From: Protula sp. h YS-2021
Taxonomy: Eukaryota > Annelida > Polychaeta > Sabellida > Serpulidae
DNA: 64,000 nucleotides
Assembly: GCA_949752745.1 (NCBI GenBank)
Contig: OX457033.1
Coordinates: forward strand, 21,285,066-21,349,065
Reading direction: 5' to 3'
Shown piece by piece: positions 22,628 to 33,710 of this stretch (its first letter is position 1; each line of letters opens with the position of its first letter). The notes under the pieces are model-generated. The model made no database searches. It was not told the DNA's origin and was given only the letters and a program-made list of their open reading frames with translations. The translations under genes were made by a program, and so were the position numbers.

Positions 22628-22741
22628 CTATTTCACATAATGTACCGTTGAATCCTGGGGCACATCGGCATAAGAAACAAGCCTCCTCGTTGTCACATGA
22701 TCCTCCATTCTGGCAAGGCAATGACGCACACTCATTCACAT
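22628..22741 (-). CDS. Array EGF exon 23 (type C), extra cysteine
   Basis: 114 nt, open. Reads EACFLCRC where the consensus is EARFSCRC, adding a seventh cysteine between the third and fourth, which may disturb pairing. Confidence 0.8.
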
Positions 22742-23106
22742 CTAAAAAGAAAAAAATCTTAAAGAATTGATACGATGAATTTCAGGACATGTATAACCAT
22801 ATCAATGAGAGTGGAACATAAATATAGCTTTTAAAATCAACTTTTATTTGCACAACTTCATTACTAATTTTTTATTAAAAACTTAAAGCAATAATTTTTT
22901 AAACATATCGCAGATAACTAATCTGTATGGCAGGTATCACTAGGGTATCCAGCAAAGCAGTCACGGGTATAGCTATCAATACCGTCCACACATCTTGCAG
23001 AAACAGAGCACGTTCTTGATTTGCACTCTTGACATCTTAAAGGAAGCAAATAATATATTTACAGTATAGTTGACTAAAAGACTTTTATGCTTATGCGCAT
23101 CTTTAC

Positions 23107-23220
23107 CTATTTCGCATAATGTACCGTTGAATCCTGGGGCACAGCGGCATGAGAAACGAGCCTCCTCGTTGTCACATGAAGCGCCGTTCTGGCACGGCAA
23201 CGATGCACATTCGTTCACAT
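23107..23220 (-). CDS. Array EGF exon 22 (type A), intact
   Basis: 114 nt, phase 1-1; type A consensus. Confidence 0.85.
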
Positions 23221-23541
23221 CTGAAAATAAAAAATATACCTTTTAAAATCAATTGGCATTTGAATACTTTTTTGGCGATTATATGAAAGATTAAAAACGA
23301 TAATGTTTACAAATGTGTTGCAGATGTCTCAACCAAATGGAAGGTGTCACCAGTGTATCCAGCAAAGCAACCTCAGGTATAACTACCAATAGAGTCCACA
23401 CAGATTGCAGTATCAGAGTCTGGGTTTGATGCACACGCATTCACATCTGTGCTGATGTTGTATAATAAATCAGAAGAAAATAACTTACTGCAACTTCTAT
23501 ATAGGTGACTAAAAGTTTATTTCATATTTTGACATCTTTAC

Positions 23542-23655
23542 CTATTTCACATAATGTACCGTTGAATCCTGGGGTACATCGGCATGAGAAACGAGCCTCC
23601 TCGTTGTCACATGATCCTCCATTCTGGCAAGGCAACGACGCACACTCATTCACAT
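23542..23655 (-). CDS. Array EGF exon 21 (type C), intact
   Basis: 114 nt, phase 1-1; type C consensus (CQNGGSC, CTPGF). Confidence 0.85.
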
Positions 23656-24015
23656 CTAAAAAGAAAAAAATCTTAAAGAATTGATACGATGAATTTCAGG
23701 ACATGTATAACCATATCGATGAGAGTGGAACATAAATATAGATTTTAAAATCAATTTTTATTTGCACAACTTCATTGCTAATTTTTTATTAAAAACTTAA
23801 AGCAATAATTTTTTAAACATATCGCAGATAACTAATCTGTAGGTATCACTAGGGTATCCAGCAAAGCAGTCACGGGTATAGCTATCAATACCGTCCACAC
23901 ATCTTGCAGAAACAGAGCACGTTTTTGATTTGCACTCTTGACATCTTAAAGGAAACAAATAATATATTTACAGTATAGTTGACTAAAAGACTTTTATGCT
24001 TATGCGCATCTTTAC

Positions 24016-24129
24016 CTATTTCGCATAATGTACCGTTGAATCCTGGGGCACAGCGGCATGAGAAACGAGCCTCCTCGTTGTCACATGAAGCGCCGTTCTG
24101 GCACGGCAACGATACACATTCGTTCACAT
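24016..24129 (-). CDS. Array EGF exon 20 (type A), intact
   Basis: 114 nt. CVSLPC replaces CASLPC; the modification motifs are kept. The same Val is found in paralogue A exon 55472-55585. Confidence 0.85.
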
Positions 24130-24450
24130 CTGAAAATAAAAAATATACCTTTTAAAATCAATTGGCATTTGAATACTTTTTTGGCGATTATATGAAAGAT
24201 TAAAAACGATAATGTTTACAAATGTGTTGCAGATGTCTCAACCAAATGGAAGGTGTCACCAGTGTATCCAGCAAAGCAACCTCAGGTATAACTACCAATA
24301 GAGTCCACACAGATTGCAGTATCAGAGTCTGGGTTTGATGCACACGCATTCACATCTGTGCTGATGTTGTATAATAAACCAGAAGAAAATAACTTACTGC
24401 AACTTCTATATAGGTGACTAAAAGTTTATTTCATATTTTGACATCTTTAC

Positions 24451-24564
24451 CTATTTCACATAATGTACCGTTGAATCCTGGGGTACATCGGCATGAGAAA
24501 CGAGCCTCCTCGTTGTCACATGATCCTCCATTCTGGCAAGGCAAATACGCACACTCATTCACAT
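24451..24564 (-). CDS. Array EGF exon 19 (type C), O-glucose Ser lost
   Basis: 114 nt, open, six cysteines. CAYLPC replaces CASLPC, so the O-glucosylation Ser is absent. Confidence 0.85.
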
Positions 24565-24922
24565 CTAAAAAGAAAAAATCTTAAAGAATTGATACGATGA
24601 ATTTCAGGACATGTATAACCATATCAATGAGAGTGGAACATAAATCTAGCCTTGAAATCAATTTTTATTTGCACAACTTTATTGTTAATTTTTTATTAAA
24701 AACTTAAAGCAATAATTTTTTAAACATATCGCAGATAACTAATCTGTAGGTATCACTAGGGTATCCAGCAAAGCAGTCACGGGTATAGCTATCAATACCG
24801 TCCACACATCTTGCAGAAACAGAGCACGTTTTTGATTTGCACTCTTGACATCTTAAAGGAAACAAATAATATATTTACAGTATAGTTGACTAAAAGACTT
24901 TTATGCTTATGCGCATCTTTAC

Positions 24923-25036
24923 CTATTTCGCATAATGTACCGTTGAATCCTGGGGCACAGCGGCATGAGAAACGAGCCTCCTCGTTGTCACATGAAGCGC
25001 CGTTCTGGCACGGCAACGATGCACATTCGTTCACAT
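24923..25036 (-). CDS. Array EGF exon 18 (type A), intact
   Basis: 114 nt; type A consensus. The preceding intron has one extra A, so the frame is open across the acceptor, but the splice site (tttcag) is normal. Confidence 0.85.
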
Positions 25037-25358
25037 CTGAAAATAAAAAAATATACCTTTTAAAATCAATTGGCATTTGAAGACTTTTTTGGCGATTATA
25101 TGAAAGATTGAAAACGATAATGTTTACAAATGTGTTGCAGATGTCTCAACCAAATGGAAGGTGTCACCAGTGTATCCAGCAAAGCAACCTCAGGTATAAC
25201 TAGCAATAGAGTCCACACAGATTGCAGTATCAGAGTCTGGGTTTGATGCACACGCATTCACATCTGTGCTGATGTTGTATAATAAATCAGAAGAAAATAA
25301 CTTACTGCAACTTCTATATAGGTGACTAAAAGTTTATTTCATATTTTGACATCTTTAC

Positions 25359-25472
25359 CTATATCACATAATGTACCGTTCAATCCTGGGGTACATCGGC
25401 ATGAGAAACGAGCCTCCTCGTTGTCACATGATCCTCCATTCTGGCAAGGCAAATACGCACACTCATTCACAT
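25359..25472 (-). CDS. Array EGF exon 17 (type C), variant
   Basis: 114 nt, open, six cysteines. CAYLPC (O-glucose Ser lost), GLNGT for GFNGT and CDIG at the end. Confidence 0.8.
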
Positions 25473-25859
25473 CTAAAAAGAAAAAAATCTTAAAGAATTG
25501 ATACGATGAATTTCAGGACATGTATAACCATATCAATGAGAGTGGAACATAAATATAGCTTTTAAAATCAATTTTTATTTGCACAACTTCATTGCTAATT
25601 TTTTATTAAAAACTTAAAGCAATAATTTTTTAAACATATCGCAGATAACTAATCTGTATGGCAGGTATCACTAGGGTATCCAGCAAAGCAGTCATGGGTA
25701 TAGCTATCAATACCGTCCACACATCTTGCAGAAACAGAGCACATTTTGATTTGCACTCTTGACATCTTAAAGGAAACAAATAATATATTTACAGGATAAA
25801 TCTTGTTGCGACAACAGTATAGTTGACTAAAAGACTTTTATGCTTATGCGCATCTTTAC

Positions 25860-25973
25860 CTTTTTCACATAATGTACCGTTGAATCCTGGGGTACATCGG
25901 CATGAGAAACGCGCCTACTCGTTGTCACATGATCCCCCATTCTGGCAAGGCAATGACGCACACTCATTCACAT
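25860..25973 (-). pseudogene. Array EGF exon 16 (type C in an A position), stop codon
   Basis: 114 nt. The second Glu codon of NEEA is TAG (plus-strand cta at 25915-25917). It sits where a type A exon is expected, between A-type flanking introns, so it looks like a conversion or recombination product. Confidence 0.8.
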
Positions 25974-26361
25974 CTAAAAAGAAAAAAATCTTAAAGAATT
26001 GATACGATGAATTTCAGGACATGTATAACCATATCAATGAGAGTGGAACATAAATATAGCTTTTAAAATCAATTTTTATTTGCACAACTTCATTGCTAAT
26101 TTTTTATTAAAAACTTAAAGCAATAATTTTTTAAACATATCGCAGATAACTAATCTGTATGGCAGGTATCACTAGGGTATCCAGCAAAGCAGTCACGGGT
26201 ATAGCTATCAATACCGTCCACACATCTTGCAGAAACAGAGCACGTTTTTGATTTGCACTCTTGACATCTTAAAGGAAACAAATAATATATTTACAGGATA
26301 AATCTTGTTGCGACAACAGTATAGTTGACTAAAAGACTTTTATGCTTATGCGCATCTTTAC

Positions 26362-26475
26362 CTATTTCACATAATGTACCGTTGAATCCTGGGGTACATC
26401 GGCATGAGAAACGCGCCTCCTCGTTGTCACATGATCCCCCATTCTGGCAAGGATATGACGCACACTCATTCACAT
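26362..26475 (-). CDS. Array EGF exon 15 (type C in an A position), intact
   Basis: 114 nt, open. [12 protein letters not shown] and CTPGF. Type C exon between A-type flanks, like the exon at 25860; the two are only 502 bases apart, a half-size unit. Confidence 0.85.
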
Positions 26476-27012
26476 CTAAAAAGAAAAAAATCTTAAAGAA
26501 TTGATACGATGAATTTCAGGACATGTATAACCATATCAATGAGAGTGGAACATAAATCTAGCTTTAAAATCAATTTTTATTTGCACAACTTCATTGCTAA
26601 TTTTTTATTAAAAACTTAAAGCAATAATTTTTTAAACATATCGCAGATAACTAATCTGTATGGCAGGTATCACTAGGGTATCCAGCAAAGCAGTCACGGG
26701 TATAGCTATCAATACCGTCCACACATCTTGCAGAAACATAGCACGTTTTTGATTTGCACTCTTGACATCTTAAAGGAAACAAATAATATATTTACAGTAT
26801 AGTTGACTAAAAGACTTTTATGCTTATGCGCATCTTTACCTACTTCGCTATCTAGCTATCAATACCGTCCACACATCTTGCAGAAATAGAGCACGTTTTT
26901 GATTTGCACTCTTGACATCTTAAAGGAAACAAATAATATATTTACAGGATAAATCTTGTTGCGACAACAGTATAGTTGACTAAAAGACTTTTATGCTTAT
27001 GCGCATCTTTAC

Positions 27013-27126
27013 CTATTTCGCATAATGTACCGTTGAATCCTGGGGCACAGCGGCATGAGAAACGAGCCTCCTCGTTGTCACATGAAGCGCCGTTCTGGCA
27101 CGGCAACGATGCACATTCGTTCACAT
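27013..27126 (-). CDS. Array EGF exon 14 (type A), intact
   Basis: 114 nt; type A consensus. Exactly 2001 bases from its duplicate at 29014. Confidence 0.85.
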
Positions 27127-27447
27127 CTAAAAATAAAAATTATACCTTTTAAAATCAATTGGCATTTGAATACTTTTTTGGCGATTATATGAAAGATTAA
27201 AAACGATAATGTTTACAAATGTGTTGCAGATGTCTCAACCAAATGGAAGGTGTCACCAGTGTATCCAGCAAAGCAACCTCAGGTATAACTACCAATAGAG
27301 TCCACACAGATTGCAGTATCAGAGTCTGGGTTTGATGCACACGCATTCACATCTGTGCTGATGTTGTATAATAAACCAAAACAAAATAACTTACTGCATC
27401 TTCTATATAGGTGACTAAAAGTTTATTTCAAATTTTGACATCTTTAC

Positions 27448-27561
27448 CTATTTCACATAATGTACCGTTGAATCCTGGGGTACATCGGCATGAGAAACGC
27501 GCCTCCTCGTTGTCACATGATCCCCCGTTCTGGTAAGGCAATGACGCACACTCATTCACAT
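27448..27561 (-). CDS. Array EGF exon 13 (type C), second Cys to Tyr
   Basis: 114 nt, open. LPYQNGG replaces LPCQNGG, so one disulphide cysteine is missing. The same change is found at 28362 and 29449, marking their common origin. Confidence 0.8.
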
Positions 27562-27926
27562 CTAAAAAGAAAAAAATCTTAAAGAATTGATACGATGAAT
27601 TTCAGGACATGTATAACCATATCAATGAGAGTGGAACATAAATCTAGCTTTTAAAATCAATTTTTATTTGCACAACTTCATTGCTAATTTTTTATTAAAA
27701 ACTTAAAGCAATAATTTTTTAAACATATCGCAGATAACTAATCTGTATGGCAGGTATCACTAGGGTATCCAGCAAAGCAGTCACGGGTATAGCTATCAAT
27801 ACCGTCCACACATCTTGCAGAAACATAGCACGTTTTTGATTTGCACTCTTGACATCTTAAAGGAAACAAATAATATATTTACAGTATAGTTGACTAAAAG
27901 ACTTTTATGCTTATGCGCATCTTTAC

Positions 27927-28040
27927 CTATTTCGCATAATGTACCGTTGAATCCTGGGGCACAGCGGCATGAGAAACGAGCCTCCTCGTTGTCACATGAA
28001 GCGCCGTTCTGGCACGGCAACGATGCACATTCGTTCACAT
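27927..28040 (-). CDS. Array EGF exon 12 (type A), intact
   Basis: 114 nt; type A consensus. Duplicate at 29928 (2001 bases). Confidence 0.85.
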
Positions 28041-28361
28041 CTAAAAATAAAAATTATACCTTTTAAAATCAATTGGCATTTGAAGACTTTTTTGGCGATT
28101 ATATGAAAGATTAAAAACGATAATGTTTACAAATGTGTTGCAGATGTCTCAACCAAATGGAAGGTGTCACCAGTGTATCCAGCAAAGCAACCTCAGGTAT
28201 AACTACCAATAGAGTCCACACAGATTGCAGTATCAGAGTCTGGGTTTGATGCACACGCATTCACATCTGTGCTGATGTTGTATAATAAACCAAAACAAAA
28301 TAACATACTGCATCTTCTATATAGGTGACTAAAAGTTTATTTCAAATTTTGACATCTTTAC

Positions 28362-28475
28362 CTATTTCACATAATGTACCGTTGAATCCTGGGGTACATC
28401 GGCATGAGAAACGCGCCTCCTCGTTGTCACATGATCCCCCGTTCTGGTAAGGCAATGACGCACACTCATTCACAT
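28362..28475 (-). CDS. Array EGF exon 11 (type C), second Cys to Tyr
   Basis: 114 nt, open, with the LPYQNGG change. Confidence 0.8.
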
Positions 28476-29013
28476 CTAAAAAGAAAAAAATCTTAAAGAA
28501 TTGATACGATGAATTTCAGGACATGTATAACCATATCAATGAGAGTGGAACATAAATCTAGCTTTTAAAATCAATTTTTATTTGCACAACTTCATTGCTA
28601 ATTTTTTATTAAAAACTTAAAGCAATAATTTTTTAAACATATCGCAGATAACTAATCTGTATGGCAGGTATCACTAGGGTATCCAGCAAAGCAGTCACGG
28701 GTATAGCTATCAATACCGTCCACACATCTTGCAGAAACATAGCACGTTTTTGATTTGCACTCTTGACATCTTAAAGGAAACAAATAATATATTTACAGTA
28801 TAGTTGACTAAAAGACTTTTATGCTTATGCGCATCTTTACCTACTTCGCTATCTAGCTATCAATACCGTCCACACATCTTGCAGAAATAGAGCACGTTTT
28901 TGATTTGCACTCTTGACATCTTAAAGGAAACAAATAATATATTTACAGGATAAATCTTGTTGCGACAACAGTATAGTTGACTAAAAGACTTTTATGCTTA
29001 TGCGCATCTTTAC

Positions 29014-29127
29014 CTATTTCGCATAATGTACCGTTGAATCCTGGGGCACAGCGGCATGAGAAACGAGCCTCCTCGTTGTCACATGAAGCGCCGTTCTGGC
29101 ACGGCAACGATGCACATTCGTTCACAT
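29014..29127 (-). CDS. Array EGF exon 10 (type A), intact
   Basis: 114 nt; type A consensus, duplicate of 27013. Confidence 0.85.
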
Positions 29128-29448
29128 CTAAAAATAAAAATTATACCTTTTAAAATCAATTGGCATTTGAATACTTTTTTGGCGATTATATGAAAGATTA
29201 AAAACGATAATGTTTACAAATGTGTTGCAGATGTCTCAACCAAATGGAAGGTGTCACCAGTGTATCCAGCAAAGCAACCTCAGGTATAACTACCAATAGA
29301 GTCCACACAGATTGCAGTATCAGAGTCTGGGTTTGATGCACACGCATTCACATCTGTGCTGATGTTGTATAATAAACCAAAACAAAATAACTTACTGCAT
29401 CTTCTATATAGGTGACTAAAAGTTTATTTCAAATTTTGACATCTTTAC

Positions 29449-29562
29449 CTATTTCACATAATGTACCGTTGAATCCTGGGGTACATCGGCATGAGAAACG
29501 CGCCTCCTCGTTGTCACATGATCCCCCGTTCTGGTAAGGCAATGACGCACACTCATTCACAT
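29449..29562 (-). CDS. Array EGF exon 9 (type C), second Cys to Tyr
   Basis: 114 nt, open, with the LPYQNGG change; duplicate of 27448. Confidence 0.8.
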
Positions 29563-29927
29563 CTAAAAAGAAAAAAATCTTAAAGAATTGATACGATGAA
29601 TTTCAGGACATGTATAACCATATCAATGAGAGTGGAACATAAATCTAGCTTTTAAAATCAATTTTTATTTGCACAACTTCATTGCTAATTTTTTATTAAA
29701 AACTTAAAGCAATAATTTTTTAAACATATCGCAGATAACTAATCTGTATGGCAGGTATCACTAGGGTATCCAGCAAAGCAGTCACGGGTATAGCTATCAA
29801 TACCGTCCACACATCTTGCAGAAACATAGCACGTTTTTGATTTGCACTCTTGACATCTTAAAGGAAACAAATAATATATTTACAGTATAGTTGACTAAAA
29901 GACTTTTATGCTTATGCGCATCTTTAC

Positions 29928-30041
29928 CTATTTCGCATAATGTACCGTTGAATCCTGGGGCACAGCGGCATGAGAAACGAGCCTCCTCGTTGTCACATGA
30001 AGCGCCGTTCTGGCACGGCAACGATGCACATTCGTTCACAT
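29928..30041 (-). CDS. Array EGF exon 8 (type A), intact
   Basis: 114 nt; type A consensus. Confidence 0.85.
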
Positions 30042-30362
30042 CTAAAAATAAAAATTATACCTTTTAAAATCAATTGGCATTTGAAGACTTTTTTGGCGAT
30101 TATATGAAAGATTAAAAACGATAATGTTTACAAATGTGTTGCAGATGTCTCAACCAAATGGAAGGTGTCACCAGTGTATCCAGCAAAGCAACCTCAGGTA
30201 TAACTACCAATAGAGTCCACACAGATTGCAGTATCAGAGTCTGGGTTTGATGCACACGCATTCACATCTGTGCTGATGTTGTATAATAAACCAGAAGAAA
30301 ATAACTTACTGCAACTTCTATATAGGTGACTAAAAGTTTATTTCATATTTTGACATCTTTAC

Positions 30363-30476
30363 CTATTTCACATAATGTACCGTTGAATCCTGGGGTACAT
30401 CGGCATGAGAAACGAGCCTCCTCGTTGTCACATGATCCTCCATTCTGGCAAGGCAAATACGCACACTCATTCACAT
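30363..30476 (-). CDS. Array EGF exon 7 (type C), O-glucose Ser lost
   Basis: 114 nt, open, six cysteines. CAYLPC, as in exons 24451 and 25359. Confidence 0.85.
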
Positions 30477-30841
30477 CTAAAAAGAAAAAAATCTTAAAGA
30501 ATTGATACGATGAATTTCAGGACATGTATAACCATATCAATGAGAGTGGAACATAAATCTAGCTTTTAAAATCAATTTTTATTTGCACAACTTCATTGCT
30601 AATTTTTTATTAAAAACTTAAAGCAATAATTTTTTAAACATATCGCAGATAACTAATCTGTATGGCAGGTATCACTAGGGTATCCAGCAAAGCAGTCACG
30701 GGTATAGCTATCAATACCGTCCACACATCTTGCAGAAACAGAGCACGTTTTTGATTTGCACTCTTGACATCTTAAAGGAAACAAATAATATATTTACAGT
30801 AAAGTTGACTAAAAGACTTTTATGCTTATGCGCATCTTTAC

Positions 30842-30955
30842 CTATTTCGCATAATGTACCGTTGAATCCTGGGGCACAGCGGCATGAGAAACGAGCCTCC
30901 TCGTTGTCACATGAAGCGCCGTTCTGGCACGGCAACGATGCACATTCGTTCACAT
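30842..30955 (-). CDS. Array EGF exon 6 (type A), intact
   Basis: 114 nt; type A consensus. Confidence 0.85.
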
Positions 30956-31259
30956 CTAAAAATAAAAAATATACCTTTTAAAATCAATTGGCATTTGAAG
31001 ACTTTTTTGGCGATTATATGAAAGATTAAAAACGATAATGTTTACAAATGTGTTGCGGATGTCTCAACCAAATGGAAGGTGTCACCAGTGTATCCAGCAA
31101 AGCAACCTCAGGTATAACTACCAATAGAGTCCACACAGATTGCAGTATCAGAGTCTGGGTTTGATGCACACGCATTCACATCTGTGCTGATGTTGTATAA
31201 TAAACCAGAAGAAAATAACATACTGCATCTTCTATATAGGTGACTAAAAGTTTATTTCA

Positions 31260-31430
<171 letters not shown>

Positions 31431-31755
31431 TCAGGACATGTATAACCATATCAATGAGAGTGGAACATAAATCTAGCTTTTAAAATCAATTTTTATTTGC
31501 ACAACTTCATTGCTAATTTTTTATTAAAAACTTAAAGCAATAATTTTTTAAACATATCGCAGATAACTAATCTGTATGGCAGGTATCACTAGGGTATCCA
31601 GCAAAGCAGTCACGGGTATAGCTATCAATACCGTCCACACATCTTGCAGAAACATAGCACGTTTTTGATTTGCACTCTTGACATCTTAAAGGAAACAAAT
31701 AATATATTTACAGTATAGTTGACTAAAAGACTTTTATGCTTATGCGCATCTTTAC

Positions 31756-31869
31756 CTATTTCGCATAATGTACCGTTGAATCCTGGGGCACAGCGGCATG
31801 AGAAACGAGCCTCCTCGTTGTCACATGAAGCGCCGTTCTGGCACGGCAACCATGCACATTCGTTCACAT
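31756..31869 (-). CDS. Array EGF exon 4 (type A), O-glucose Ser to Trp
   Basis: 114 nt, open. CAWLPC replaces CASLPC. Confidence 0.85.
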
Positions 31870-32190
31870 CTGAAAATAAAAAATATACCTTTTAAAATCA
31901 ATTGGCATTTGAATACTTTTTTGGCGATTATATGAAAGATTAAAAACGATAATGTTTACAAATGTGTTGCAGATGTCTCAATCAAATGGAAGGTGTCACC
32001 AGTGTATCCAGCAAAGCAACCTCAGGTATAACTACCAATAGAGTCCACACAGATTGCAGTATCAGAGTCTGGGTTTGATGCACACGCATTCACATCTGTG
32101 CTGATGTTGTATAATAAATCAGAAAAAAATAACTTACTGCAACTTCTATATAGGTGACTAAAAGTTTATTTCATATTTTGACATCTTTAC

Positions 32191-32304
32191 CTATTTCACA
32201 TAATGTACCGTTGAATCCTGGGGCACATCGGCATAAGGAACGAGCCTCCTCGTTGTCACATAATTCCCCGTTCTGGCAAGGCAATGACGCACACTCATTC
32301 ACAT
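32191..32304 (-). CDS. Array EGF exon 3 (type C), O-fucose Ser lost
   Basis: 114 nt, open. CQNGELC replaces CQNGGSC, and ARSLCRC replaces ARFSCRC, removing the O-fucose Ser and the aromatic of the hydroxylation motif. Confidence 0.85.
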
Positions 32305-32669
32305 CTAAAAAGAAAAAAATCTTAAAGAATTGATACGATGAATTTCAGGACATGTATAACCATATCAATGAGAGAGGAACATAAATCTAGCTTTGAAAAT
32401 CAATTTTTATTTGCACAACTTTATTGCAAATTTTTTATTAAAAACTTAAAGCAATAATTTTTTAAACATATCGCAGATAACTAATCTGTATGGCAGGTAT
32501 CACTAGGGTATCCAGCAAAGCAGTCACGGGTATAGCTATCAATACCGTCCACACATCTTGCAGAAACAGAGCACGTTTTTGATTTGCACTCTTGACATCT
32601 TAAAAGAAACAAATAATATATTTACAGTATAGTTGACTAAAAGACTTTTATGCTTATGCGCATCTTTAC

Positions 32670-32783
32670 CTATTTCGCATAATGTACCGTTGAATCCTGG
32701 GGCACAGCGGCATGAGAAACGAGCCTCCTCGTTGTCACATGAAGCGCCGTTCTGGCACGGAAACGATGCACATTCGTTCACAT
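32670..32783 (-). CDS. Array EGF exon 2 (type A), intact
   Basis: 114 nt; CASFPC, otherwise type A consensus. Confidence 0.85.
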
Positions 32784-33104
32784 CTAAAAATAAAAATTAT
32801 ACCTTTTAAAATCAATTGGCATTTGAATACTTTTTTGGCGATTATATGAAAGATTAAAAACGATAATGTTTACAAATGTGTTGCAGATGTCTCAACCAAA
32901 TGGAAGGTGTCACCAGTGTATCCAGCAAAGCAACCTCAGGTATAACTACCAATAGAGTCCACACAGATTGCAGTATCAGAGTCTGGGTTTGATGCACACG
33001 CATTCACATCTGTGCTGATGTTGTATAATAAACCAGAAGTAAATAAATTACTGCAACTTCTATATAGGTGACTAAAAGTTTATTTCATATTTTGACATCT
33101 TTAC

Positions 33105-33218
33105 CTATTTCACATAATATACCGTTGAATCCTGGGGCACAGCGGCATGGGAAACGAGCCTCCTCGTTGTCATATGACCCTCCGTTCTGGCACGGCAACG
33201 ATTCACATTCGTTCACAT
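33105..33218 (-). CDS. Array EGF exon 1 (first after discoidin), third Cys to Tyr
   Basis: 114 nt, open. [16 protein letters not shown] lacks the third cysteine; ARFPC and NGIL also differ. Only 33 bases separate it from the discoidin exon, and these are open in frame, so it may be translated as one exon with discoidin or use a tiny intron. Confidence 0.8.
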
Positions 33219-33251
33219 CTAAAAATAAAAAAATATACCTTTTAAAATCAC

Positions 33252-33710
33252 CGTTACAGCCATAAACACCCCATCTCATAGTCACTATTCCATTCCATGT
33301 TTGAGGATACACTCGAATAAAACGAGCTATGATCGGTGACTCAAATACATGATTGACATTTGTATTACGATCACTGTTTCCGGAGAAGGTAAAATTCATT
33401 CCCTGGTCATCCAATATAAAATGAAAGGTAGATTTATCCAGACTATGAGCCACAAAATACGTTTTGACCCATTGATTGTAGTCTGAGCGACCCTTGGTTG
33501 CAATTTTAACCAATTGCCGAGCATATCCTAAATCTGCCTGTATATAAGGAGAGATGTCGCTATCTAGGACTATTCAAGCACCTTTCTTTTCGCCTTCTGT
33601 TTCAGTATTGAGTCTTGATCGAGAGTAGTGAGAATTGTTACTGCGATAACTGGATCCTGACAGCGCTTCATCGGAAAGACCATCGATATATTCAGTTTCC
33701 ACTCTACAGT
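33252..33710 (-). pseudogene. Paralogue B discoidin (F5/8 type C) exon with in-frame stop
   Basis: 459 nt, the same length and phase (1-1) as the paralogue A exon at 61972-62430. Starts DCRVETEYIDGLSDEAL and ends FIRVYPQTWNG..MRWGVYGCNG, covering a whole discoidin domain with its terminal cysteines. In A the sequence reads GAWIV; here the Trp codon is TGA (plus-strand tca, 33574-33576), and the downstream frame is otherwise fully open. The low end runs into GTGATTTTAAAAGG, the 3' part of the usual array intron, so the CTLD exons and most of the intron have been deleted. Confidence 0.85.
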
